Origin: [Clostridium] symbiosum ATCC 14940
Lineage (GTDB): Bacteria; Bacillota; Clostridia; Lachnospirales; Lachnospiraceae
NCBI RefSeq assembly: GCF_000466485.1
Contig: NZ_KE992934.1
Location: 1 to 45,990 of the forward strand
Length of the DNA stretch: 45,990 nucleotides
Direction: 5' to 3'
Position 1 is the stretch's first letter. Every line of letters starts with the position of its first letter. Under the pieces are notes generated by a model. That model saw only the letters and a program-made list of their open reading frames with translations, was not told where the DNA came from and made no database searches. The position numbers were made by a program, and so were the translations under genes. Below are positions 9,801-17,500 of this stretch, one piece after another.

Positions 9801-11427
9801 CAGCCCTCATTATTACTGCACCAATTGTCATTATTATGATTTTGATTCCGAGGAGGTCAGGAAATTTGCAGGTATGGCTGGCTGTGACATGCCGGATAAA
9901 AATTGCCCGGTCTGCGGGGAACCGCTTAAAAAGGACGGCTTCGATATTCCATTTGAAACCTTCCTCGGCTTTAAGGGTGACAAGGAGCCTGATATCGACC
10001 TGAATTTCTCGGGAGAGTACCAGAGCCGCGCGCATACCTATACGGAAGTTATTTTCGGAAAAGGACAGACCTTCCGTGCCGGAACAATCGGCACACTGGC
10101 CGATAAGACGGCTTACGGCTATGTGAAGGGCTATTACGAGGACAGGGGCGTTCGCAAACGCCGCTGTGAGATAGACCGGATTGTGGGAGGCTGCGTCGGT
10201 GTGAGAAGAACGACGGGACAGCACCCGGGAGGCATTATCGTGCTTCCCCATGGGGAGGAAATCTATTCCTTTACCCCGGTCCAGCATCCGGCCGATGATA
10301 TGACGACCAGAACCGTAACGACACATTTTGATTATCACTCCATTGATCATAACCTGCTGAAGCTGGATATACTGGGACACGATGATCCGACGATGATAAG
10401 AATGCTCCAGGATCTGACAGGCCAGGATCCGGTAAAGGATTTTCCGCTTGACAGCAAAGAGGTCATGAGCTTATTTCAGAACACCTCGGCACTGGGCATA
10501 GAGCCGGAGGATATCGGCGGCTGCAAGCTGGGCGCTCTTGGAATACCGGAGTTTGGAACCGATTTTGCCATGCAGATGTTAATTGACGCCCAGCCGAAAT
10601 ATTTTTCGGATCTGGTGCGTATTTCCGGATTGTCCCATGGTACCGACGTGTGGCTGGGAAATGCCCAGACATTAATCCAGGAGGGAAAAGCAACAATTCA
10701 GACGGCTATCTGTACCCGAGACGATATCATGGTATATCTGATCGGCATGGGCCTGGAAGAGGGCCTGGCGTTCACTATCATGGAGAGCGTGCGTAAGGGA
10801 AAGGGCCTGAAGGACGAATGGATTAAAGAGATGACCGATCACGGCGTACCCGACTGGTATATCTGGTCCTGTAAGAAGATCAAGTACATGTTCCCGAAAG
10901 CTCATGCTGCGGCTTATGTTATGATGGCCTGGCGTATTGCCTACTGTAAGGTGTTTTATCCTCTTGCCTACTATGCGGCGTTTTTCAGTATCCGTGCCAG
11001 CGGCTTTTCCTATGTACTCATGTGCCAGGGCCGTGAAAAGCTGGAATATCATCTGGCCGACTATAAGAAAAGAATGGATACACTCTCGAAGAAAGAGCAG
11101 GATACGCTCCGCGACATGAGAATTGTCCAGGAGATGTATGCCAGAGGGTTTGAATTCACGGCCATTGACATCTTTAAAGCCAGCGCCAGGAGTTTCCAGA
11201 TAGTGGATGGAAAATTGATGCCGTCCCTCAGCAGTATCGACGGACTGGGCGAGAAAGCGGCCGACGCTATCGTATTTGCGGCGGAGGACGGACCGTTCCT
11301 GTCAAGAGAGGATTTCATCAACCGCACGAAGGTTACGAAGACCGTGTGCGATCTGATGGGAGAACTGGGGCTTTTGGGGGATTTGCCGGAGAGTAACCAG
11401 CTTTCGTTGTTTGATATGGTGATGTGA
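6892..11427 (+). CDS. polC: DNA polymerase III alpha subunit, PolC type
   Basis: Replicative polymerase of low-G+C Gram-positives, 1511 residues. Domain order: N-terminal PolC-specific region, a poorly conserved Gly/Lys/Ser-rich linker about 185-280, OB fold about 300-395, PHP motif HCHTKMSD starting at His403, DEDD 3'-5' exonuclease VVFDIETTGF (Asp490, Glu492), then the split PHP remainder and the C-family polymerase core. PDIDLNFSG supplies catalytic Asp1034 and Asp1036; FRAGTIGTLADKTA follows. The C-terminal QLSLF (1503-1507) is a sliding-clamp binding motif. The Lys/Gly-rich linker is the least conserved-looking part. The stop codon overlaps a long hairpin repeat. Confidence 0.98.
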   Translation: MKSFLEVFPDLHIADNVRELFELVEVEKVATTRDRSSIRIYIVSPRLIHKQNIYKLEEGIKSQLFPGKKVTIKILEKYHLSGQYTPKKLMDVYRDSILMELKNYSILLYNMFRRAVLSFDEKDLLTMEIEDTMIAKDKAPELVRILEKIFTERCNIPMEVRLSYRPAEARKRVEEEPAVIYMNAEHTSGGAAPSDPAPVSGEASLDLPFDEGSSVLKPVGDLNFQAEKKQKAVKETGGKNAQSKAGGDLSGKKGKGDFSGGKREFRRSGYGRKSDNPDVLYGRDFDEESVEIEKIEGEIGEVVIRGKILATDVRELRSGNSLFIFSISDFTDTISVKVFAREESLEDLKTATKAGQFVRLKGVANIDRFDGELTIGSVVGIKKCEDFTTKRVDNAPVKRVELHCHTKMSDMDGVSEVKDLIKRAKQWGMDAMAVTDHGCVQSFPDANHSVERGDNFKVLYGVEGYLVDDMKELVENGAGQSLDHTCVVFDIETTGFSPLKNRIIEIGAVRVEEGRIVDKFSSFVNPDVPIPFEIEKLTGINDNMVLDAPKIDRVLPEFLEFCRGAVMVAHNAGFDISFIKENARQQGLEFNPTVLDTVSLARVLLPNLNRFKLDTVAKELKINLANHHRAVDDAGATAEIFVRFIKMLKERDIFDLSQLNELSRMTVEMIRKMPTFHIIIISKNDVGRVNLYRLVSESNLTYFARRPRIPKSLLSQYREGLIIGSACEAGELYQALLRGVPDTEIHKIVDFYDYLEIQPLGNNAFMLRDEKSPVNSEEELMDLNRRIVGLGEQYNKPVCATCDVHFLDPEDEVYRRIIMSSKGFKDADDQAPLYLRTTDEMLREFEYLGSDKAEEVVITNTRKIAAMCERIEPVRPDKCAPVIPNSDETLRSICYNKAHEMYGENLPKIVVDRLERELNSIISNGFAVMYIIAQKLVWKSNEDGYLVGSRGSVGSSLVATMSGITEVNPLSPHYYCTNCHYYDFDSEEVRKFAGMAGCDMPDKNCPVCGEPLKKDGFDIPFETFLGFKGDKEPDIDLNFSGEYQSRAHTYTEVIFGKGQTFRAGTIGTLADKTAYGYVKGYYEDRGVRKRRCEIDRIVGGCVGVRRTTGQHPGGIIVLPHGEEIYSFTPVQHPADDMTTRTVTTHFDYHSIDHNLLKLDILGHDDPTMIRMLQDLTGQDPVKDFPLDSKEVMSLFQNTSALGIEPEDIGGCKLGALGIPEFGTDFAMQMLIDAQPKYFSDLVRISGLSHGTDVWLGNAQTLIQEGKATIQTAICTRDDIMVYLIGMGLEEGLAFTIMESVRKGKGLKDEWIKEMTDHGVPDWYIWSCKKIKYMFPKAHAAAYVMMAWRIAYCKVFYPLAYYAAFFSIRASGFSYVLMCQGREKLEYHLADYKKRMDTLSKKEQDTLRDMRIVQEMYARGFEFTAIDIFKASARSFQIVDGKLMPSLSSIDGLGEKAADAIVFAAEDGPFLSREDFINRTKVTKTVCDLMGELGLLGDLPESNQLSLFDMVM

Positions 11428-11507
11428 TGATACCAGGGTCAAAAGGTTGGAAATCTGATGCAAGCTTGCTTGCATGAAGATTTTTAATCTTTTGACCCTG
11501 GTATCAT
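11427..11507. repeat. Long hairpin repeat overlapping polC stop
   Basis: ATGATACCAGGGTCAAAAG (11427-11445) pairs perfectly over 19 bp with CTTTTGACCCTGGTATCAT (11489-11507). Inside are AAATCT/AGATTT and an 8-bp stem ATGCAAGC-TT-GCTTGCAT, so the whole 81 nt can fold into one rod. The first base is the last base of the polC stop. The left arm recurs identically at 14384-14402. It probably also ends or protects the polC transcript. Confidence 0.85.
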
Positions 11508-11516
11508 GTCATTTAG

Positions 11517-11667
11517 TTAAGCAGGTGAGGTCGCTGCCGTACGGACAGCGGTGGGGATGATTGGATGAGTCTTTTGTCCCGGGGGAGGATTGTCGTGAGT
11601 TGGAGCTGCGGAGAAGATATAGTCTGCGGATGCCCCAGAGGAAGATTTTCACCGGGACGAAAGCCTC
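11517..11667. repeat. Structured intergenic element between convergent genes
   Basis: A hairpin CGCTGCCG-TA-CGGACAGCG is followed by GAGTCTTTTGTCCCGG (11567-11582), which pairs over 16 positions (one mismatch, one G-U) with CCGGGACGAAAGCCTC (11652-11667), enclosing about 69 nt. The arm resembles GAGTCTTCCGTCCCCGG near 45921-45939. It may be a diverged member of the window-end repeat family or a small mobile-element remnant. No reading frame is credible here. Confidence 0.5.
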
Positions 11668-11677
11668 CGAGCCTCAA

Positions 11678-12784
11678 TTAAATCTCAATTAATTCATATT
11701 CCATAGTACCAATCCCAAGCTTTTCCGCATGTTCCAGCGCCACTTTCCAGTTGGTTTCCGGATGGATGTCCGTAAAATGATCATGGTGGCAGTGCTCACG
11801 CTCATCGAGTATACAACCTGGGATTGCAGGCTGACGGTTTACGGCATCGGCACAGGCCATATCGAGGGCAACCGGGTCAAAGGAAGCAAACATTCCTACA
11901 TTCGGGATGATAGCTGCGTCATTTTCAGCATGGCAGTCACAGTAGGGGGAGACATCCACGACGAGACTGATGTGGAAATGCGGCCTGTCCTTTAAAACGG
12001 CGAGGGAATATTCGGCTATTTTTTTATTTAAGATGTCATTTGATTCATCACAATGGTTTGCAACGGCATCTACCGGACAGACTCCGATGCAGCGTCCGCA
12101 GCCGGCGCATTTATCCGGTGCGATGGAGGCCTTTTTCTCTGCGATGGAAATTGCGTCGTGTGCACAGTTGCGCTTGCAGGCTCCGCAGCCGATGCATTTA
12201 TCGGTAAGGACAAAGGGGCTGGTGGCGTTGTGCATCTCCAGTTTTCCGGCGCGGGAACCGCAGCCCATACCGATATTTTTGAGCGCACCTCCGAAACCGG
12301 TGGACTCGTGACCTTTAAAATGGCTTAAGGAGATAAAGATATCGGCATCCATAATGGCGCGGCCGATTTTTGCCTCTTTCACGTACTCCCCGTCAATCGG
12401 GACGAGGATATCGTCGGTACCCTTCAGTCCATCGGCGATCAGCAGATGGCAGCCGGTGGTAAAGGGATTGTAGCCGTTTGTGTAAGCGGAGTCTAGATGA
12501 TCCAGGGCATTCTTGCGTCCGCCCACATAGAGGGTATTACAGTCGGTGAGGAATACCTTTCCGCCCTGTTCCTTAATCAGGTCGACGATAACTTTGGAAT
12601 AATTCGGGCGAAGATAGGCCAGGTTGCCGGGTTCACCAAAATGAATTTTGATCGCGGTATACTGGTTTTTAAAATCGATTTGCTCCAGCATCCCCGCTTT
12701 CTTTACAAGACGGGCCAGTTTCTGAAGAAGATTTTCAGTAAATGTTGCCCTGAAGTTAGTAAAATATACTTTTGAAGCAGACAT
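11678..12784 (-). CDS. DUF362 domain protein with two 4Fe-4S ferredoxin motifs
   Basis: A cytoplasmic 368-residue protein: DUF362 segments around an 8-iron ferredoxin-like insert. The cluster motifs are CIGCGACKRNC (followed by Ala, not the usual Pro) and CAGCGRCIGVCPVDAV, each able to bind one 4Fe-4S cluster. KIHFGEPGN and DCNTLYVGGR are typical of the DUF362 N-terminal half, and FDPVALDMACADAVN of the C-terminal half. The biochemical role of the family is not established; an electron-transfer or metal-related function is inferred. GGAGG lies 6 nt before the ATG. It is divergent from the sulfhydrylase gene and convergent with polC. Confidence 0.85.
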   Translation of the reverse strand: MSASKVYFTNFRATFTENLLQKLARLVKKAGMLEQIDFKNQYTAIKIHFGEPGNLAYLRPNYSKVIVDLIKEQGGKVFLTDCNTLYVGGRKNALDHLDSAYTNGYNPFTTGCHLLIADGLKGTDDILVPIDGEYVKEAKIGRAIMDADIFISLSHFKGHESTGFGGALKNIGMGCGSRAGKLEMHNATSPFVLTDKCIGCGACKRNCAHDAISIAEKKASIAPDKCAGCGRCIGVCPVDAVANHCDESNDILNKKIAEYSLAVLKDRPHFHISLVVDVSPYCDCHAENDAAIIPNVGMFASFDPVALDMACADAVNRQPAIPGCILDEREHCHHDHFTDIHPETNWKVALEHAEKLGIGTMEYELIEI

Positions 12785-12819
12785 AGGATACCTCCTGATA
12801 TGTATTCATTAACGATGAA

Positions 12820-12828
12820 ATTATAGCA
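12820..12828 (-). promoter_or_regulatory. Extended -10 promoter for DUF362 gene
   Basis: On the minus strand TGC followed by perfect TATAAT, with the ATG about 35 nt downstream. The -35 region is weak (about 3 of 6). The same TGCTATAAT string is found before the adhesin gene and before the LytTR regulator. Confidence 0.5.
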
Positions 12829-12895
12829 TAAATAAGAATGGATTGCTACTGTTACCGTTTATAGCACCATGCTGCCGAAATATCCACCATTTTTA

Positions 12896-12924
12896 TTGTA
12901 TACTCGGGAATTTTATGGTAGACT
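12896..12924 (+). promoter_or_regulatory. Promoter for the PLP enzyme gene
   Basis: TTGTAT, 17-nt spacer, TAGACT. Transcription would begin near 12931, giving a leader of about 50 nt, too short for a SAM (S-box) or T-box riboswitch. None is visible. Confidence 0.45.
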
Positions 12925-12980
12925 AGAGACTAATTTGAACAGTATTATATATTATATGAATGACAGAGGAGGACACACCA

Positions 12981-14258
12981 ATGAGCCAGAAACGTTCAAT
13001 TGAAACCACCTGTATTCAGGGCGGCTGGCAGCCGAAGAACGGCGAGCCGAGGATACTTCCTATTTACCAGAGTACTACATTTAAATATTCCACCAGTGAA
13101 CAGATGGGAAGGCTTTTCGATTTGGAGGAGAACGGTTATTTTTACACCAGGCTTGCCAATCCGACCAACGATGCCGTAGCCAATAAGATTTGTGAGATGG
13201 AAGGCGGAGCGGCGGCCATGCTGACCTCATCCGGACAGGCGGCAAATTTTTATGCGGTGTTTAATATCTGTAATGCAGGCGATCATTTTATCTGTTCTTC
13301 GACCGTATATGGCGGAACATCCAATCTGTTCGTCGTGACAATGAAAAAGATGGGAATTGAAGTAACCCTGGTGGATCCGGACGCTCCGGCAGAGGAGATC
13401 GAGAAGGAATTCCGCCCGAATACCAAGTGCGTGTTCGGCGAGTCGCTTGCCAATCCGGCCATGGTTGTACTGGATTTTGAGAAATTTGCTGCCCTGGCCC
13501 ATAAGCATGGGGTGCCGTTCATCGTGGACAATACCTTTGCCACTCCGATTAACTGCCGGCCCTTTGAATGGGGAGCAGACATTGTAACTCATTCCACTAC
13601 AAAATATATGGATGGCCATGCGATGAGCGTAGGCGGCTGTATCGTGGACAGCGGCAATTTTGACTGGGAGGCCAATGCGGAGAAGTTCCCGGGGCTTACG
13701 ACACCGGATGATTCTTACCACGGAATTATCTATACACAGAAGTTCGGAAAGGGAGCCTACATCACGAAAGCTACGGCACAGGTAATGAGGGATCTCGGTT
13801 CCATCCAGGCGCCGCAGAACGCATTCCTTTTAAATATCGGGCTTGAAACGCTACATCTGCGCATGCCGCGTCACTGTGAGAATGCACAGAAGGTGGCTGA
13901 GTTCCTGAAATCCTGCGAGGAAGTGGATTGGGTAACATATCCGGGCCTTGAGGATGATAAATATCATGAGCTGGCAATGAAATATATGCCGAACGGCACC
14001 TGCGGAGTTATTGCATTCGGCTTAAAAGGGGGCCGTGAGGCAGCCGCGGAATTTATGGATAAATTAAAGATGGCGGCAATTGTAACTCATGTGGCTGATG
14101 CCCGCACCTGCGTGCTTCATCCGGCCAGCCATACCCACCGTCAGCTCTCCAACGAACAGCTCCTGGAAGCAGGCGTCGATCCGTCCTTAATCAGGCTGAG
14201 CGTCGGTATAGAGAATGTGCAGGATATCATTGAGGATATCAGGCAGGCTCTGAAATAA
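12981..14258 (+). CDS. O-acetylhomoserine sulfhydrylase-type PLP enzyme
   Basis: Cys/Met-metabolism PLP-dependent enzyme of the O-acetylhomoserine aminocarboxypropyltransferase group: sulfide or methanethiol is added to O-acetylhomoserine to give homocysteine or methionine. TSSGQAANF holds the cofactor phosphate region; the Schiff-base lysine is Lys208 in HSTTKYMDGH; the C-terminal HPASHTHRQLS and RLSVGIENVQDI are typical. GAGGAGG at 12966-12972 is 8 nt before the ATG at 12981, so this start (425 residues) is preferred over an in-frame ATG at 12960 that precedes the ribosome site. A methionine gamma-lyase activity cannot be excluded. It is monocistronic with its own promoter and terminator. 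Confidence 0.88.
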   Translation: MSQKRSIETTCIQGGWQPKNGEPRILPIYQSTTFKYSTSEQMGRLFDLEENGYFYTRLANPTNDAVANKICEMEGGAAAMLTSSGQAANFYAVFNICNAGDHFICSSTVYGGTSNLFVVTMKKMGIEVTLVDPDAPAEEIEKEFRPNTKCVFGESLANPAMVVLDFEKFAALAHKHGVPFIVDNTFATPINCRPFEWGADIVTHSTTKYMDGHAMSVGGCIVDSGNFDWEANAEKFPGLTTPDDSYHGIIYTQKFGKGAYITKATAQVMRDLGSIQAPQNAFLLNIGLETLHLRMPRHCENAQKVAEFLKSCEEVDWVTYPGLEDDKYHELAMKYMPNGTCGVIAFGLKGGREAAAEFMDKLKMAAIVTHVADARTCVLHPASHTHRQLSNEQLLEAGVDPSLIRLSVGIENVQDIIEDIRQALK

Positions 14259-14302
14259 ATATATTGACCGGCAGATAGTTTACATATGGAAATTTTCTAA
14301 TG

Positions 14303-14380
14303 AATAAAAGAGGCTTTTTCCGGAAAGATTCAACTTTTGGTTGATCTTTCTAAGGGAGAAGCCTCTTTTATTATTTATAT
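14303..14380 (+). terminator. Terminator after the PLP enzyme gene
   Basis: AATAAAAGAGGCTT (14303-14316) pairs perfectly with AAGCCTCTTTTATT (14359-14372). An inner stem AAAGATTCAAC/GTTGATCTTT (one bulge) tops it. The descending arm ends in a T-rich stretch. Its symmetry would let it act from either side. Confidence 0.8.
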
Positions 14381-14383
14381 TCT

Positions 14384-14423
14384 ATGATACCAGGGTCAAA
14401 AGACCTTTTGGCCCCAACATCAT
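14384..14423. repeat. Second copy of the 19-bp polC-end motif, degenerate hairpin
   Basis: ATGATACCAGGGTCAAAAG is identical to 11427-11445. Its partner arm, CTTTTGGCCCCAACATCAT at 14405-14423, differs from the 11489 arm at five positions, all of them transitions, so only the ends still pair. It sits between the terminator at 14303 and the adhesin promoter. Confidence 0.75.
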
Positions 14424-14426
14424 TCT

Positions 14427-14509
14427 ATTTTGGTAAAATCCGGCAGGCTTCGGTAATGTGAATTTAGGAGCGTTAATTCTCTGCTATAATATTTTATGAT
14501 AAAATCCGG
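14427..14509 (+). promoter_or_regulatory. Adhesin promoter with paired operator-like repeats
   Basis: TGC-TATAAT (14482-14490) is an extended -10. Two related sites flank it: ATTTTGGTAAAAT plus CCGG at 14427-14443 and ATTTTATGATAAAAT plus CCGG at 14491-14509. The 13-bp TGRTAAAATCCGG copies are 66 bp apart, and each lies in a short palindrome. The second covers the expected start of transcription. This looks like a regulator-binding arrangement; the LytTR protein encoded downstream is one candidate. Confidence 0.45.
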
Positions 14510-14560
14510 TGCATACAGTTTTGAGAGCAGGCCGGAAATGATACGAAAGAGGGACTTGGG

Positions 14561-17500
14561 ATGAGGGAGTGTGTCAAAAAGCTACGGGAAGAATGGAAAA
14601 TAAAGCTGGCATGGGTGATGATTTGTACGATTCTTCTCCAGGCTTTGGCAGGATGGAGAGTGATTCCTGTTATGGCCGGTGAGACGGAGAAAATGGATTT
14701 ATCAGGCTATGCGACGCCGTCGGATGCGTTTCAGCATTTCAATATGTGGACGGACAGGGACACGGTGTCCGGAAATGGGTTTGAGCTACAATTAGAACTG
14801 GCATTTGATAATAATTTTTTGGAAACAGCGGTTGAAGATGCCCAAGGCGATATCGAAAAGTGTCCGGACCTCTCTTTTCAGATAAAAGTGGAATGCAGCG
14901 GCTTAAATAAAAATATTAATTTTCAGAATCAGGAGCTGACTTATGGGGATGTCTTAATCGGAACCATGGTTACGGAGCAGAATGGAACGTGTCTCGATAT
15001 ATCGATTATCTTTAACAAAGACGACATTTACAGCGGTTATCAGAATATTGAGTCAGGTGCACAATTATCCCTCGGCCTTGAAGCAGGCCATAATGGAGAT
15101 GAGATAGAACTGGAAGACAATCAGGAGGGGATTGTCACCGTCAAATTGTCGTCGCAAGGTTCCGGGCAGCCGGAGGATAAGGGAGCCTATTCACTGGTCA
15201 AAAAAGCGGATAGCGGAGACGGTTTGGATATCACCTATACAATTACAGCCAGGGCCTCCTCCTCTGAGGCGTCCCTGGCCCAAAAAGCTACGCCGGCGAC
15301 GGCATCTTCAGGCTTTGAAGATATAGATGACTGGGAGACCTGGCAGGCCATGGATGAGGACGAGGAAGACGAAGAGTACCAAGAGGAGGACGGGGACGGA
15401 ACAACAGGCAGTGCAAGTCAGCTGAAGAAGAGGAAGTCCTCCCGGAGAAAAATGGCAGAATCGTCAAAAACCTATACATTGGGCGGGAAGCACATCATCG
15501 ATGACGTGCCGTCCGAATTGGTGGTGACACACGCCTATGCAGGGACAGGAGATGCGAAGGAAGAACTTCTCCCGCTGGAAGACTATTATGATCAGGAAAA
15601 TGGCAGGTTCGTTTACCCGATTGCAGCCAGCGCCTCAGAAGCGGACGCCGGGATTATAACAGACAGCGCCGGAAATATCATAGAGGCATCGGTTACAATT
15701 GAGACAGAAATCAGCAGCAGACTTTTAGAAAACTGGAATGAACAAAAAAATCTGGAGCTGACAATTCAAAATAAAGCAACTCTGAGGGATGGTGAAGATA
15801 GCCAGACCAGTCTTGCCGAAGCAGACACAACAACGAAAAAAACGCTGGGACAGGAGCTGACAAAAGACGGACAGGAGATATTAAGCCAGGGGGAGAATAA
15901 AATCCGCTGGAAAATCAAAATGAAAACCCTGCTTCATACCCTCCACTCGGCCTATCTGATTGACTGGCTCGGGGAAGGTCTTGAATATGTGGATGAGATT
16001 ACGGTAAAGGAGGGAGGGGCGGAAAGGACAATCTCTTTCAAAGCTTCCGACTCCGGCATTCAACTGGAATTGGGGAAACAGCCTCCAAATAATTATTTTA
16101 AGAAAGGCGGTTTTCTGTCCGGGATAGAGGAAGCGCTTAAGGACTTCAAAGAAGGGGAGGCGGTGCGTTTTGGTTATTCCTATCAGTCACCGGATGGTAA
16201 AAACCATAACGCACAGGGATTTATCCTGCCCGCTCGCGACCTGGTTAACAAGGATGTAGAGCTTGTTTATTACTCAAAGGTTCCAAAGACTTCTGTGACG
16301 GAAGGGCAGGGAACCGTTACAAATAATGCAACACTTTTCCACAACCATGATACGGGAGAAGGAATAGGGCCGTGGGACTGGCCTCCGGAGAATATTGATC
16401 TGGAGCATGGGGTTGACTATAACCATAATGCCCTGAAAAAGACGGCCGGCAGCTACGACGAAACAACTCAGACTATGACCTGGAAATTTGAAATCAACCG
16501 TTCCGCCGCAGAAATCAGCAGCTTTACGATGAGAGACGCCTTTGATCCACTGAAACAGGTGATTCTGGACAGCAATTTCCCGGACGGAAAGTTAGTTCTT
16601 AAAAAAGTGAACCGTGGTAATCCGGACGGCAGAGCCGATGAGGTGGAATTAGCGGAAGGAAGCTATTCGGGCGATTACTATACACTCGAAAAGACTGAGG
16701 GCGGAATCTGGCTTCTGACCATACATCTGGCTAAGATAGAGGCGCAGGAGTATTATTCTTTTGAAATAAGGACGCGCATTGTTGATCCGGTGAGCCTCAG
16801 CCAGGATCAGGGCAGGGTAGAGAATACTGCAGAATATGAGCTGACCTCCGGTTCGGAAACTATTAAAGGCACCGCGGCAGACAGCAGATTAATACCGAAC
16901 GCATACGTCAGTAAAAAAGCAATAGACAGTTATAATTACAAGGATAATCTGGTGAAATGGCGGATTGGCTATAACCAGAACAATATCCTGCTGAAGAATT
17001 CCGTTCTTACGGACCATCTGCCGGTAGGAACTGTGTTTTCAACAGATCCGGCCTTAAAAAGCGGGCTGACCGGCGTCTGGAAAAAGACGCGGCAAGACAG
17101 CAGCGCGGGGACATACAGGGAGGTAAGCTTTGAAAAAGCTGCGTCCGGTTCGGAGCTTCGGCGTCCCGCTTCCCCTGCAAATCTGACGGAAGCGAAAGAA
17201 ATTCTTCGCTATAAGCTGAACGGCACGGATGATACGATACTTGCCGTATATTCGGTGACAGAAAGAACGGCGCAGGAGAAGTATGCTGATCAGGACATTT
17301 TCTTTGTCCTGTATGAAAAGGCTGAGGACGGATTTTATGTCCCTCTTATCGGCGAAGATGCCTGGCAGTATGAATTTACGGCCTATGTGGAGGAGAAGTA
17401 CAGGCAGGAGAAATTCAAGACTGCAGAGGGGCTGAAGCTGCTGAATCAGGCGGCACTGGACAGCGATATTATCTCCACCAGGGAGAATGAAGGAATGCCG

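Noticed and set aside
11608-11630. AAGATATAGTC-like string suggesting a group I intron core
   Set aside because: No matching P7 partner, no P4-P6 pattern and no endonuclease frame were found; chance similarity.
12931-12980. SAM or T-box riboswitch before the sulfhydrylase gene
   Set aside because: The predicted leader is only about 50 nt and holds no such fold.
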